Assembly: GCA_963555705.1 (NCBI GenBank)
Contig: CAUVWQ010000007.1
Span: 434,001-498,000, forward strand
Source: Ligustrum vulgare
Lineage: Eukaryota; Streptophyta; Magnoliopsida; Lamiales; Oleaceae
Reading direction: 5' to 3'
DNA length: 64,000 nucleotides
Both the position numbers and the translations under genes were made by a program. Positions 21,560 to 35,564 of this stretch are shown in pieces. A model generated the notes under the pieces. It did no database searches, had not been told where the DNA came from, and saw only the letters and a program-made list of their open reading frames with translations. Numbering within the stretch: position 1 is the first letter of the stretch; each line of letters opens with the position of its first letter.

Positions 21560-24500
21560 CTTAAGTGTTCACTTCGTTTAAAATTCACCTCTGCAATTTA
21601 TATCGAGTGAATTAACGTTTGAAAATTGCTTAAGTGTTCACTTCGTTTAAAATTCACCTCTGCAATTTATATTGTAGTGAATTAACGTTTGAAAATTGCT
21701 TAAGTGTTCACTTCGTTTAAAATTCACCTCTACAATTTATATCGAGTGAATTAACGTTTGAAAATTGCTTAAGTGTTCACTTCGTTTAAAATTCACCTCT
21801 GTAATTTATATTGGAATGAATTAACGTTTGAAAATTGCTTAAGTGTTCACTTCATTTAAAATTCACCTCTGCAATTTATATTGGAGTAAATTAACGTTTG
21901 AAAATTCCTTAAGTGTTCACTTCGTTTAAAATTCACCTCTGCAATTTATATTGTAGTGAATTAACGTTTGAAAATTGCTTAAGTGTTCACTTCGTTTAAA
22001 ATTCACCTCTACAATTTATATCGAGTGAATTAACGTTTGAAAATTGCTTAAGTGTTCACTTCGTTTAAAATTCACCTCTGCAATTTATATCGAGTGAATT
22101 AACGTTTGAAAATTGCTTAAGTGTTCACTTCGTTTAAAATTCACCTCTGCAATTTATATTGGAGTGAATTAACGTTTGAAGATTGTTTAAGTGTTCACTT
22201 CGTTTAAAATTCACCTCTACAACTTATATCGAGTGAATTAACGTTTGAAAATTGCTTAAGTGTTCACTTCGTTTAAAATTCACCTCTGCAATTTATATTG
22301 GAGTGAATTAACGTTTGAAAATTGCTTAAGTGTTCACTTCGTTTAAAATTCACCTCAGAAATTTATATTGGAGTGAATTAACGTTTGAAAATTGTTTAAG
22401 TGTTCACTTCGTTTAAAATTCACCTCTGGAATTTATATTGGAGTGAATTAACGTTTGAAAATTGTTTAAGTGTTCACTTCGTTTAAAATTCACCTCTACA
22501 ATTTATATCGAGTGAATTAACGTTTGAAAATTGCTTAAGTGTTCACTTCGTTTAAAATTCACCTCTGCAATTTATATTGGAGTGAATTAACGTTTGAAAA
22601 TTGTTTAAGTGTTCACTTCGTTTAAAATTCACCTCTGGAATTTATATTGGAGTGAATTAACGTTTGAAAATTGTTTAAGTGTTCACTTCGTTTAAAATTC
22701 ACCTCTACAATTTATATCGAGTGAATTAACGTTTGAAAATTGCTTAAGTGTTCATTTCGTTTAAAATTCACCTCTACAATTTATATTGAGTGAATTAACG
22801 TTTGAAAATTACTTAAGTGTTCACTTCGTTTAAAATTCACCTCTGCAATTTATATTGGAGTGAATTAACGTTTGAAGATTGTTTAAGTGTTCACTTCGTT
22901 TAAAATTCACCTCTACAACTTATATCGAGTGAATTAACGTTTGAAAATTGCTTAAGTGTTCACTTCGTTTAAAATTCACCTCTGCAATTTATATTGGAGT
23001 GAATTAACGTTTGAAAATTGTTTAAGTGTTCACTTCGTTTAAAATTCACCTCTACAATTTATATCGAGTGAATTAACGTTTGAAAATTGCTTAAGTGTTC
23101 ACTTCGTTTAAAATTCACCTCTGTAATTTATATTGGAATGAATTAATGTTTGAAAATTGCTTAAGTGTTCACTTCATTTAAAATTCACCTCTGCAATTTA
23201 TATTGGAGTAAATTAACGTTTGAAAATTGCTTAAGTGTTCACTTCGTTTAAAATTCACCTCTGCAATTTATATTGGAGTGAATTAACGTTTGAAAATTGT
23301 TTAAGTGTTCACTTCGTTTAAAATTCACCTCTACAATTTATATCGAGTGAATTAACGTTTGAAAATTACTTAAGTGTTCACTTCGTTTAAAATTCACCTC
23401 TGTAATTTATATTGGAATGAATTAATGTTTGAAAATTGCTTAAGTGTTCACTTCATTTAAAATTCACCTCTGCAATTTATATTGGAGTAAATTAACGTTT
23501 GAAAATTGCTTAAGTGTTCACTTCGTTTAAAATTCACCTCTGCAATTTATATTGGAGTGAATTAACGTTTGAAGATTGTTTAAGTGTTCACTTCGTTTAA
23601 AATTCACCTCTACAACTTATATCGAGTGAATTAACGTTTGAAAATTGCTTAAGTGTTCACTTCGTTTAAAATTCACCTCTGCAATTTATATTGGAGTGAA
23701 TTAACGTTTGAAAATTGCTTAAGTGTTCACTTCGTTTAAAATTCACCTCAGAAATTTATATTGGAGTGAATTAACGTTTGAAAATTGTTTAAGTGTTCAC
23801 TTCGTTTAAATTTCACCTCTGGAATTTATATTGGAGTGAATTAACGTTTGAAAATTGTTTAAGTGTTCACTTCGTTTAAAATTCACCTCTACAATTTATA
23901 TCGAGTGAATTAACGTTTGAAAATTGCTTAAGTGTTCACTTCGTTTAAAATTCACCTCTGCAATTTATATTGGAGTGAATTAACGTTTGAAAATTGTTTA
24001 AGTGTTCACTTCGTTTAAAATTCACCTCTGGAATTTATATTGGAGTGAATTAACGTTTGAAAATTGTTTAAGTGTTCACTTCGTTTAAAATTCACCTCTA
24101 CAATTTATATCGAGTGAATTAACGTTTGAAAATTGCTTAAGTGTTCATTTCGTTTAAAATTCACCTCTACAATTTATATTGAGTGAATTAACGTTTGAAA
24201 ATTACTTAAGTGTTCACTTCGTTTAAAATTCACCTCTGCAATTTATATTGGAGTGAATTAACGTTTGAAGATTGTTTAAGTGTTCACTTCGTTTAAAATT
24301 CACCTCTACAACTTATATCGAGTGAATTAACGTTTGAAAATTGCTTAAGTGTTCACTTCGTTTAAAATTCACCTCTGCAATTTATATTGGAGTGAATTAA
24401 CGTTTGAAAATTGTTTAAGTGTTCACTTCGTTTAAAATTCACCTCTACAATTTATATCGAGTGAATTAACGTTTGAAAATTGCTTAAGTGTTCACTTCGT

Positions 24501-25400
24501 TTAAAATTCACCTCTGTAATTTATATTGGAATGAATTAATGTTTGAAAATTGCTTAAGTGTTCACTTCATTTAAAATTCACCTCTGCAATTTATATTGGA
24601 GTAAATTAACGTTTGAAAATTGCTTAAGTGTTCACTTCGTTTAAAATTCACCTCTGCAATTTATATTGGAGTGAATTAACGTTTGAAAATTGTTTAAGTG
24701 TTCACTTCGTTTAAAATTCACCTCTACAATTTATATCGAGTGAATTAACGTTTGAAAATTACTTAAGTGTTCACTTCGTTTAAAATTCACCTCTGTAATT
24801 TATATTGGAATGAATTAACGTTTGAAAATTGCTTAAGTGTTCACTTCATTTAAAATTCACCTCTGCAATTTATATTGGAGTAAATTAACGTTTTAAAATT
24901 GCTTAAGTGTTCACTTCGTTTAAAATTCACCTCTGCAATTTATATTGGAGTGAATTAACGTTTGAAAATTGCTTAAGTGTTCACTTCGTTTAAAATTCAC
25001 CTCTGCAATTTATATTGAGTGAATTAACATTTGAAAATTGCTTAAGTGTTCACTTCGTTTAAAATTCACCTCTGCAATTTATATTGTAGTAAATTAACGT
25101 TTGAAAATTGCTTAAGTGTTCACTTCGTTTAAAATTCACCTCTACAATTTATATCGAGTGAATTAACGTTTGAAAATTGCTTAAGTGTTCACTTCGTTTA
25201 AAATTCACTTCTGTAATTTATATTGGAATGAATTAACGTTTGAAAATTGCTTAAGTGTTCACTTCGTTTAAAATTCACCTCTGTAATTTATATTGGAATG
25301 AATTAACGTTTGAAAATTGCTTAAGTGTTCACTTCGTTTAAAATTCACCTCTGCAATTTATATCGAGTGAATTAACGTTTGAAAATTGCTTAAGTGTTCA
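21560..25400 (+). repeat. 3760-bp tandem HOR, copy 2
   Basis: This follows copy 1 directly. The match ends at about 25420, where copy 2 has a B unit and copy 1 has E. From about 25.2 to 26.1 kb the order instead resembles 16.85-17.75 kb, including an AAAATAGC unit at 25451. This shows the duplication was copied from inside a longer ancestral string. Confidence 0.86.
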
Positions 25401-25419
25401 CTTCGTTTAAAATTCACCT

Positions 25420-26330
25420 CTACAATTTATATCGAGTGAATTAACATTTGAAAATAGCTTAAGTGTTCACTTCGTTTAAAATTCACCTCTGTAATTTATA
25501 TTGGAATGAATTAAAGTTTGAAAATTGCTTAAGTGTTCACTTCATTTAAAATTCACCTCTGCAATTTATATTGGAGTAAATTAACGTTTGAAAATTGCTT
25601 AAGTGTTCACTTCGTTTAAAATTCACCTCTGCAATTTATATCGAGTGAATTAACGTTTGAAAATTGCTTAAGTGTTCACTTCGTTTAAAATTCACCTCTG
25701 CAATTTATATTGTAGTGAATTAACGTTTGAAAATTGCTTAAGTGTTCACTTCGTTTAAAATTCACCTCTGCAATTTATATTGGAGTAAATTAACGTTTGA
25801 AAATTGCTTAAGTGTTCACTTCGTTTAAAATTCACCTCTGCAATTTATATCGAGTGAATTAACGTTTGAAAATTGCTTAAGTGTTCACTTCGTTTAAAAT
25901 TCACCTCTGCAATTTATATTGTAGTGAATTAACGTTTGAAAATTGCTTAAGTGTTCACTTCGTTTAAAATTCACCTCTACAATTTATATCGAGTGAATTA
26001 ACATTTGAAAATTGCTTAAGTGTTCACTTCGTTTAAAATTTACTTCTGTAATTTATATTGGAATGAATTAACGTTTGAAAATTGCTTAAGTGTTCACTTC
26101 ATTTAAAATTCACCTCTGCAATTTATATTGGAGTAAATTAACGTTTGAAAATTGCTTAAGTGTTCACTTCGTTTAAAATTCACCTCTGCAATTTATATCG
26201 AGTGAATTAACGTTTGAAAATTGCTTAAGTGTTCACTTCGTTTAAAATTCACCTCTGCAATTTATATTGTAGTGAATTAACGTTTGAAAATTGCTTAAGT
26301 GTTCACTTCGTTTAAAATTCACCTCTACAA
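25420..26330 (+). repeat. Eight- plus five-unit string C-D-F-E-D-F-E-B / C-D-F-E-B
   Basis: After an AAAATAGC B unit come C (AATTAAAG), D, F, E, D, F, E, B (AACATTTG), which is eight units and 557 bp. Then follow C (TTTACTT), D, F, E, B, which is five units and 348 bp. The same string follows most other AAAATAGC units, for example at 28236, 31854, 38679 and 42928, with small changes. It is the dominant organisation of about 25-47 kb. Confidence 0.8.
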
Positions 26331-29150
26331 TTTATATCGAGTGAATTAACGTTTGAAAATTACTTAAGTGTTCACTTCGTTTAAAATTTACTTCTGTAAT
26401 TTATATTGGAATGAATTAACGTTTGAAAATTGCTTAAGTGTTCACTTCATTTAAAATTCACCTCTGCAATTTATATTGGAGTAAATTAACGTTTGAAAAT
26501 TGCTTAAGTGTTCACTTCGTTTAAAATTCACCTCTGCAATTTATATCGAGTGAATTAACGTTTGAAAATTGCTTAAGTGTTCACTTCGTTTAAAATTCAC
26601 CTCTGCAATTTATATTGTAGTGAATTAACGTTTGAAAATTGCTTAAGTGTTCACTTCGTTTAAAATTCACCTCTACAATTTATATCGAGTGAATTAACGT
26701 TTGAAAATTGCTTAAGTGTTCACTTCGTTTAAAATTCACCTCTGTAATTTATATTGGAATGAATTAACGTTTGAAAATTGCTTAAGTGTTCACTTCATTT
26801 AAAATTCACCTCTGCAATTTATATTGGAGTAAATTAACGTTTGAAAATTGCTTAAGTGTTCACTTCGTTTAAAATTCACCTCTGCAATTTATATTGTAGT
26901 GAATTAACGTTTGAAAATTGCTTAAGTGTTCACTTCGTTTAAAATTCACCTCTACAATTTATATCGAGTGAATTAACGTTTGAAAATTGCTTAAGTGTTC
27001 ACTTCGTTTAAAATTCACCTCTGCAATTTATATTGAATGAATTAACGTTTTAAAATTGCTTAAGTGTTTAATTCGTTTAAAATTCACCTCTGTAATTTAT
27101 ATTGGAATGAATTAACGTTTGAAAATTGCTTAAGTGTTCACTTCTTTTAGAATTCACATCTGCAATTTATATTGGAGTAAATTAACGTTTGAAAATTGCT
27201 TAAGTGTTCACTTCGTTTAAAATTCACCTCTACAATTTATATCGAGTGAATTAACGTTTGAAAATTGCTTAAGTGTTCACTTCGTTTAAAATTCACTTCT
27301 GTAATTTATATTGGAATGAATTAACGTTTGAAAATTGCTTAAGTGTTCACTTCGTTTAAAATTCACCTCTGTAATTTATATTGGAATGAATTAACGTTTG
27401 AAAATTGCTTAAGTGTTCACTTCGTTTAAAATTCACCTCTGCAATTTATATCGAGTGAATTAACGTTTGAAAATTGCTTAAGTGTTCACTTCGTTTAAAA
27501 TTCACCTCTGTAATTTATATTGGAATGAATTAACGTTTGAAAATTGCTTAAGTGTTCAATTCGTTTAAAATTCACCTCTGTAATTTATATTGGAATGAAT
27601 TAACGTTTGAAAATTGCTTAAGTGTTCACTTCTTTTAAAATTCACCTCTGCAATTTATATTGGAGTAAATTAACGTTTGAAAATTGCTTAAGTGTTCACT
27701 TCGTTTAAAATTCACCTCTGCAATTTATATTGGAGTGAATTAACGTTTGAAAATTGCTTAAGTGTTCACTTCGTTTAAAATTCACCTCTGCAATTTATAT
27801 TGAGTGAATTAACGTTTGAAAATTGCTTAAGTGTTCACTTCGTTTAAAATTCACCTCTGCAATTTATATTGTAGTGAATTAACGTTTGAAAATTGCTTAA
27901 GTGTTCACTTCGTTTAAAATTCACCTCTGCAATTTATATTGGAGTTAATTAACGTTTGAAAATTACTTAAGTGTTCATTTCGTTTAAAATTCACCTCTAC
28001 AATTTATATTGAGTGAATTAACGTTTGAAAATTACTTAAGTGTTCACTTCGTTTAAAATTCACCTCTGCAATTTATATTGGAGTGAATTAACGTTTGAAG
28101 ATTGTTTAAGTGTTCACTTCGTTTAAAATTCACCTCTACAACTTATATCGAGTGAATTAACGTTTGAAAATTGCTTAAGTGTTCACTTCGTTTAAAATTC
28201 ACCTCTACAATTTATATCGAGTGAATTAACATTTGAAAATAGCTTAAGTGTTCACTTCGTTTAAAATTCACCTCTGTAATTTATATTGGAATGAATTAAA
28301 GTTTGAAAATTGCTTAAGTGTTCACTTCATTTAAAATTCACCTCTGCAATTTATATTGGAGTAAATTAACGTTTGAAAATTGCTTAAGTGTTCACTTCGT
28401 TTAAAATTCACCTCTGCAATTTATATCGAGTGAATTAACGTTTGAAAATTGCTTAAGTGTTCACTTCGTTTAAAATTCACCTCTGCAATTTATATTGTAG
28501 TGAATTAACGTTTGAAAATTGCTTAAGTGTTCACTTCGTTTAAAATTCACCTCTGCAATTTATATTGGAGTAAATTAACGTTTGAAAATTGCTTAAGTGT
28601 TCACTTCGTTTAAAATTCACCTCTGCAATTTATATCGAGTGAATTAACGTTTGAAAATTGCTTAAGTGTTCACTTCGTTTAAAATTCACCTCTGCAATTT
28701 ATATTGTAGTGAATTAACGTTTGAAAATTGCTTAAGTGTTCACTTCGTTTAAAATTCACCTCTACAATTTATATCGAGTGAATTAACGTTTGAAAATTGC
28801 TTAAGTGTTCACTTCGTTTAAAATTCACCTCTGTAATTTATATTGGAATGAATTAATGTTTTAAAATTGCTTAAGTGTTCACTTCATTTAAAATTCACCT
28901 CTGCAATTTATATTGGAGTAAATTAACGTTTGAAAATTGCTTAAGTGTTCACTTCGTTTAAAATTCACCTCTGCAATTTATATCGAGTGAATTAACGTTT
29001 GAAAATTGCTTAAGTGTTCACTTCGTTTAAAATTCACCTCTGCAATTTATATTGTAGTGAATTAACGTTTGAAAATTGCTTAAGTGTTCACTTCGTTTAA
29101 AATTCACCTCTACAATTTATATCGAGTGAATTAACGTTTGAAAATTGCTT
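26200..29150 (+). repeat. 3620-bp duplication, copy 1
   Basis: This matches about 29820-32770. Shared private features are TTTACTTCTGTAA, TTGAATGAATT followed by CGTTTTAAAATTG and GTTTAATTCG, the GAATTC unit (27150), CTTCTTTT, TTAATTAA (27945), AAAATAGC (28236) and AATTAATGTTTTAAAATTG near 28856. A private CACATC lies near 27155. Confidence 0.85.
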
Positions 29151-29819
29151 AAGTGTTCACTTCGTTTAAAATTCACCTCTGCAATTTATATTGTAGTGAA
29201 TTAACGTTTGAAAATTGCTTAAGTGTTCACTTCGTTTAAAATTCACCTCTACAATTTATATCGAGTGAATTAACGTTTGAAAATTGCTTAAGTGTTCACT
29301 TCGTTTAAAATTTACTTCTGTAATTTATATTGGAATGAATTAACGTTTGAAAATTGCTTAAGTGTTCACTTCATTTAAAATTCACCTCTGCAATTTATAT
29401 TGGAGTAAATTAACGTTTGAAAATTGCTTAAGTGTTCACTTCGTTTAAAATTCACCTCTGCAATTTATATCGAGTGAATTAACGTTTGAAAATTGCTTAA
29501 GTGTTCACTTCGTTTAAAATTCACCTCTGCAATTTATATTGTAGTGAATTAACGTTTGAAAATTGCTTAAGTGTTCACTTCGTTTAAAATTCACCTCTGC
29601 AATTTATATTGGAGTAAATTAACGTTTGAAAATTGCTTAAGTGTTCACTTCGTTTAAAATTCACCTCTGCAATTTATATCGAGTGAATTAACGTTTGAAA
29701 ATTGCTTAAGTGTTCACTTCGTTTAAAATTCACCTCTGCAATTTATATTGTAGTGAATTAACGTTTGAAAATTGCTTAAGTGTTCACTTCGTTTAAAATT
29801 CACCTCTACAATTTATATC

Positions 29820-32770
29820 GAGTGAATTAACGTTTGAAAATTGCTTAAGTGTTCACTTCGTTTAAAATTCACCTCTGCAATTTATATTGTAGTGAATTAA
29901 CGTTTGAAAATTGCTTAAGTGTTCACTTCGTTTAAAATTCACCTCTACAATTTATATCGAGTGAATTAACGTTTGAAAATTGCTTAAGTGTTCACTTCGT
30001 TTAAAATTTACTTCTGTAATTTATATTGGAATGAATTAACGTTTGAAAATTGCTTAAGTGTTCACTTCATTTAAAATTCACCTCTGCAATTTATATTGTA
30101 GTAAATTAACGTTTGAAAATTGCTTAAGTGTTCACTTCGTTTAAAATTCACCTCTGCAATTTATATGGAGTGAATTAACGTTTGAAAATTGCTTAAGTGT
30201 TCACTTCGTTTAAAATTCACCTCTGCAATTTATATTGTAGTGAATTAACGTTTGAAAATTGCTTAAGTGTTCACTTCGTTTAAAATTCACCTCTACAATT
30301 TATATCGAGTGAATTAACGTTTGAAAATTGCTTAAGTGTTCACTTCGTTTAAAATTCACCTCTGTAATTTATATTGGAATGAATTAACGTTTGAAAATTG
30401 CTTAAGTGTTCACTTCATTTAAAATTCACCTCTGCAATTTATATTGGAGTAAATTAACGTTTGAAAATTGCTTAAGTATTCACTTCGTTTAAAATTCACC
30501 TCTGCAATTTATATTGTAGTGAATTAACGTTTGAAAATTGCTTAAGTGTTCACTTCGTTTAAAATTCACCTCTACAATTTATATCGAGTGAATTAACGTT
30601 TGAAAATTGCTTAAGTGTTCACTTCGTTTAAAATTCACCTCTGCAATTTATATTGAATGAATTAACGTTTTAAAATTGCTTAAGTGTTTAATTCGTTTAA
30701 AATTCACCTCTGTAATTTATATTGGAATGAATTAACGTTTGAAAATTGCTTAAGTGTTCACTTCTTTTAGAATTCACCTCTGCAATTTATATTGGAGTAA
30801 ATTAACGTTTGAAAATTGCTTAAGTGTTCACTTCGTTTAAAATTCACCTCTACAATTTATATCGAGTGAATTAACGTTTGAAAATTGCTTAAGTGTTCAC
30901 TTCGTTTAAAATTCACTTCTGTAATTTATATTGGAATGAATTAACGTTTGAAAATTGCTTAAGTGTTCACTTCGTTTAAAATTCACCTCTGTAATTTATA
31001 TTGGAATGAATTAACGTTTGAAAATTGCTTAAGTGTTCACTTCGTTTAAAATTCACCTCTGCAATTTATATCGAGTGAATTAACGTTTGAAAATTGCTTA
31101 AGTGTTCACTTCGTTTAAAATTCACCTCTACTTTATATTGGAATGAATTAACGTTTGAAAATTGCTTAAGTGTTCAATTCGTTTAAAATTCACCTCTGTA
31201 ATTTATATTGGAATGAATTAACGTTTGAAAATTGCTTAAGTGTTCACTTCTTTTAAAATTCACCTCTGCAATTTATATTGGAGTAAATTAACGTTTGAAA
31301 ATTGCTTAAGTGTTCACTTCGTTTAAAATTCACCTCTGCAATTTATATTGGAGTGAATTAACGTTTGAAAATTGCTTAAGTGTTCACTTCGGTTAAAATT
31401 CACCTCTGCAATTTATATTGAGTGAATTAACGTTTGAAAATTGCTTAAGTGTTCACTTCGTTTAAAATTCACCTCTGCAATTTATATTGTAGTGAATTAA
31501 CGTTTGAAAATTGCTTAAGTGTTCACTTCGTTTAAAATTCACCTCTGCAATTTATATTGGAGTTAATTAACGTTTGAAAATTACTTAAGTGTTCATTTCG
31601 TTTAAAATTCACCTCTACAATTTATATTGAGTGAATTAACGTTTGAAAATTACTTAAGTGTTCACTTCGTTTAAAATTCACCTCTGCAATTTATATTGGA
31701 GTGAATTAACGTTTGAAGATTGTTTAAGTGTTCACTTCGTTTAAAATTCACCTCTACAACTTATATCGAGTGAATTAACGTTTGAAAATTGCTTAAGTGT
31801 TCACTTCGTTTAAAATTCACCTCTACAATTTATATCGAGTGAATTAACATTTGAAAATAGCTTAAGTGTTCACTTCGTTTAAAATTCACCTCTGTAATTT
31901 ATATTGGAATGAATTAAAGTTTGAAAATTGCTTAAGTGTTCACTTCATTTAAAATTCACCTCTGCAATTTATATTGGAGTAAATTAACGTTTGAAAATTG
32001 CTTAAGTGTTCACTTCGTTTAAAATTCACCTCTGCAATTTATATCGAGTGAATTAACGTTTGAAAATTGCTTAAGTGTTCACTTCGTTTAAAATTCACCT
32101 CTGCAATTTATATTGTAGTGAATTAACGTTTGAAAATTGCTTAAGTGTTCACTTCGTTTAAAATTCACCTCTGCAATTTATATTGGAGTAAATTAACGTT
32201 TGAAAATTGCTTAAGTGTTCACTTCGTTTAAAATTCACCTCTGCAATTTATATCGAGTGAATTAACGTTTGAAAATTGCTTAAGTGTTCACTTCGTTTAA
32301 AATTCACCTCTGCAATTTATATTGTAGTGAATTAACGTTTGAAAATTGCTTAAGTGTTCACTTCGTTTAAAATTCACCTCTACAATTTATATCGAGTGAA
32401 TTAACGTTTGAAAATTGCTTAAGTGTTCACTTCGTTTAAAATCCACCTCTGTAATTTATATTGGAATGAATTAATGTTTTAAAATTGCTTAAGTGTTCAC
32501 TTCATTTAAAATTCACCTCTGCAATTTATATTGGAGTAAATTAACGTTTGAAAATTGCTTAAGTGTTCACTTCGTTTAAAATTCACCTCTGCAATTTATA
32601 TCGAGTGAATTAACGTTTGAAAATTGCTTAAGTGTTCACTTCGTTTAAAATTCACCTCTGCAATTTATATTGTAGTGAATTAACGTTTGAAAATTGCTTA
32701 AGTGTTCACTTCGTTTAAAATTCACCTCTACAATTTATATCGAGTGAATTAACGTTTGAAAATTGCTTAA
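29820..32770 (+). repeat. 3620-bp duplication, copy 2
   Basis: This is the second copy of 26200-29150. The offset is 3620 bp before 31130 and 3618 bp after it, because one C unit has lost two bases (CCTCTACTTTATATTGG, 31125-31141). Other private changes are AAGTATTCAC near 30476, TTCGGTTAAAA near 31390 and AATCCACC near 32441. Confidence 0.85.
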
Positions 32771-33399
32771 GTGTTCACTTCGTTTAAAATTCACCTCTGT
32801 AATTTATATTGGAATGAATTAAAGTTTGAAAATTGCTTAAGTGTTCACTTCATTTAAAATTCACCTCTGCAATTTATATTGGAGTAAATTAACGTTTGAA
32901 AATTGCTTAAGTGTTCACTTCGTTTAAAATTCACCTCTGCAATTTATATCGAGTGAATTAACGTTTGAAAATTGCTTAAGTGTTCACTTCGTTTAAAATT
33001 CACCTCTGCAATTTATATTGTAGTGAATTAACGTTTGAAAATTGCTTAAGTGTTCACTTCGTTTAAAATTCACCTCTGCAATTTATATTGGAGTAAATTA
33101 ACGTTTGAAAATTGCTTAAGTGTTCACTTCGTTTAAAATTCACCTCTGTAATTTATATTGGAATGAATTAAAGTTTGAAAATTGCTTAAGTGTTCACTTC
33201 ATTTAAAATTCACCTCTGCAATTTATATTGGAGTAAATTAACGTTTGAAAATTGCTTAAGTGTTCACTTCGTTTAAAATTCACCTCTGCAATTTATATCG
33301 AGTGAATTAACGTTTGAAAATTGCTTAAGTGTTCACTTCGTTTAAAATTCACCTCTGCAATTTATATTGTAGTGAATTAACGTTTGAAAATTGCTTAAG

Positions 33400-34640
33400 T
33401 GTTCACTTCATTTAAAATTCACCTCTGCAATTTATATTGGAGTAAATTAACGTTTGAAAATTGCTTAAGTGTTCACTTCGTTTAAAATTCACCTCTGCAA
33501 TTTATATCGAGTGAATTAACGTTTGAAAATTGCTTAAGTGTTCACTTCGTTTAAAATTCACCTCTGCAATTTATATTGTAGTGAATTAACGTTTGAAAAT
33601 TGCTTAAGTGTTCACTTCGTTTAAAATTCACCTCTACAATTTATATCGAGTGAATTAACATTTGAAAATTGCTTAAGTGTTCACTTCGTTTAAAATTTAC
33701 TTCTGTAATTTATATTGGAATGAATTAACGTTTGAAAATTGCTTAAGTGTTCACTTCATTTAAAATTCACCTCTGCAATTTATATTGGAGTAAATTAACG
33801 TTTGAAAATTGCTTAAGTGTTCACTTCGTTTAAAATTCACCTCTGCAATTTATATCGAGTGAATTAACGTTTGAAAATTGCTTAAGTGTTCACTTCGTTT
33901 AAAATTCACCTCTGCAATTTATATTGTAGTGAATTAACGTTTGAAAATTGCTTAAGTGTTCACTTCATTTAAAATTCACCTCTGCAATTTATATTGGAGT
34001 AAATTAACGTTTGAAAATTGCTTAAGTGTTCACTTCGTTTAAAATTCACCTCTGCAATTTATATCGAGTGAATTAACGTTTGAAAATTGCTTAAGTGTTC
34101 ACTTCGTTTAAAATTCACCTCTGCAATTTATATTGTAGTGAATTAACGTTTGAAAATTGCTTAAGTGTTCACTTCGTTTAAAATTCACCTCTACAATTTA
34201 TATCGAGTGAATTAACATTTGAAAATTGCTTAAGTGTTCACTTCGTTTAAAATTTACTTCTGTAATTTATATTGGAATGAATTAACGTTTGAAAATTGCT
34301 TAAGTGTTCACTTCATTTAAAATTCACCTCTGCAATTTATATTGGAGTAAATTAACGTTTGAAAATTGCTTAAGTGTTCACTTCGTTTAAAATTCACCTC
34401 TGCAATTTATATCGAGTGAATTAACGTTTGAAAATTGCTTAAGTGTTCACTTCGTTTAAAATTCACCTCTGCAATTTATATTGTAGTGAATTAACGTTTG
34501 AAAATTGCTTAAGTTTTCACTTCGTTTAAAATTCACCTCTACAATTTATATCGAGTGAATTAAAGTTTGAAAATTGCTTAAGTGTTCACTTCGTTTAAAA
34601 TTCACCTCTGCAATTTATATTGGAATGAATTAACGTTTTA
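33400..34640 (+). repeat. D-F-E triplets, 209 bp, in local expansion
   Basis: Runs of D-F-E (70+69+70 bp) separated by B (AACATTTG) and C (TTTACTT) units recur through this stretch, at least five times. The alternation is regular but not fixed: some triplets follow each other directly and others are interrupted by B-C. Confidence 0.75.
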
Positions 34641-34868
34641 AAATTGCTTAAGTGTTCACTTCATTTAAAATTCACCTCTGCAATTTATATTGGAGTAAAT
34701 TAACGTTTGAAAATTGCTTAAGTGTTCACTTCGTTTAAAATTCACCTCTGCAATTTATATCGAGTGAATTAACGTTTGAAAATTGCTTAAGTGTTCACTT
34801 CGTTTAAAATTCACCTCTGCAATTTATATTGTAGTGAATTAACGTTTGAAAATTGCTTAAGTGTTCAC

Positions 34869-35564
34869 TTCGTTTAAAATTCACCTCTACAATTTATATC
34901 GAGTGAATTAACGTTTGAAAATTGCTTAAGTGTTCACTTCGTTTAAAATTCACCTCTGTAATTTATATTGGAATGAATTAACGTTTGAAAATTGCTTAAG
35001 TGTTTACTTCATTTAAAATTCACCTCTGCAATTTATATTGGAGTAAATTAACGTTTGAAAATTGCTTAAGTGTTCACTTCGTTTAAAATTCACCTCTGCA
35101 ATTTATATGGAGTCAATTAACGTTTGAAAATTGCTTAAGTGTTCACTTCGTTTAAAATTCACCTCTGCAATTTATATTGTAGTGAATTAACGTTTGAAAA
35201 TTGTTTAAGTGTTCACTTCGTTTAAAATTCACCTCTACAATTTATATCGAGTGAATTAACGTTTGAAAATTGCTTAAGTGTTCACTTCGTTTAAAATTCA
35301 CCTCTGTAATTTATATTGGAATGAATTAACGTTTGAAAATTGCTTAAGTGTTTACTTCATTTAAAATTCACCTCTGCAATTTATATTGGAGTAAATTAAC
35401 GTTTGAAAATTGCTTAAGTGTTCACTTCGTTTAAAATTCACCTCTGCAATTTATATGGAGTCAATTAACGTTTGAAAATTGCTTAAGTGTTCACTTCGTT
35501 TAAAATTCACCTCTGCAATTTATATTGTAGTGAATTAACGTTTGAAAATTGTTTAAGTGTTCAC
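34869..35564 (+). repeat. Five-unit HOR B-C-D-K-E, 348 bp, two exact copies
   Basis: Copy 1 is B 34869-34937, C 34938-35007, D 35008-35077, K 35078-35146, E 35147-35216. Copy 2 repeats this order over 35217-35564. Both copies share two private changes, AAGTGTTTACTTC at the C/D junction (35003 and 35351) and ATGGAGTCAATT in K. These changes show a direct tandem duplication. Confidence 0.92.

Larger units (their letters stand above)
17800..21560 (+). repeat. 3760-bp tandem HOR, copy 1
   Basis: This is a 54-unit segment repeated immediately downstream. H markers at 18598 and 19990 reappear at 22357 and 23750. The first offset is 3759 because copy 1 has lost one T (AAGTGTCAC near 19897). The few other differences I see include CTCGGTAA near 19360, TATATTTGAG near 19094 and TTGAAGTGAA near 18820 in copy 1, and ATTCCTTAAG near 21906, AAATTTCACC near 23810 and CGTTTTAAAATTG near 24890 in copy 2. 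The copies are therefore well above 99% identical. Confidence 0.88.
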
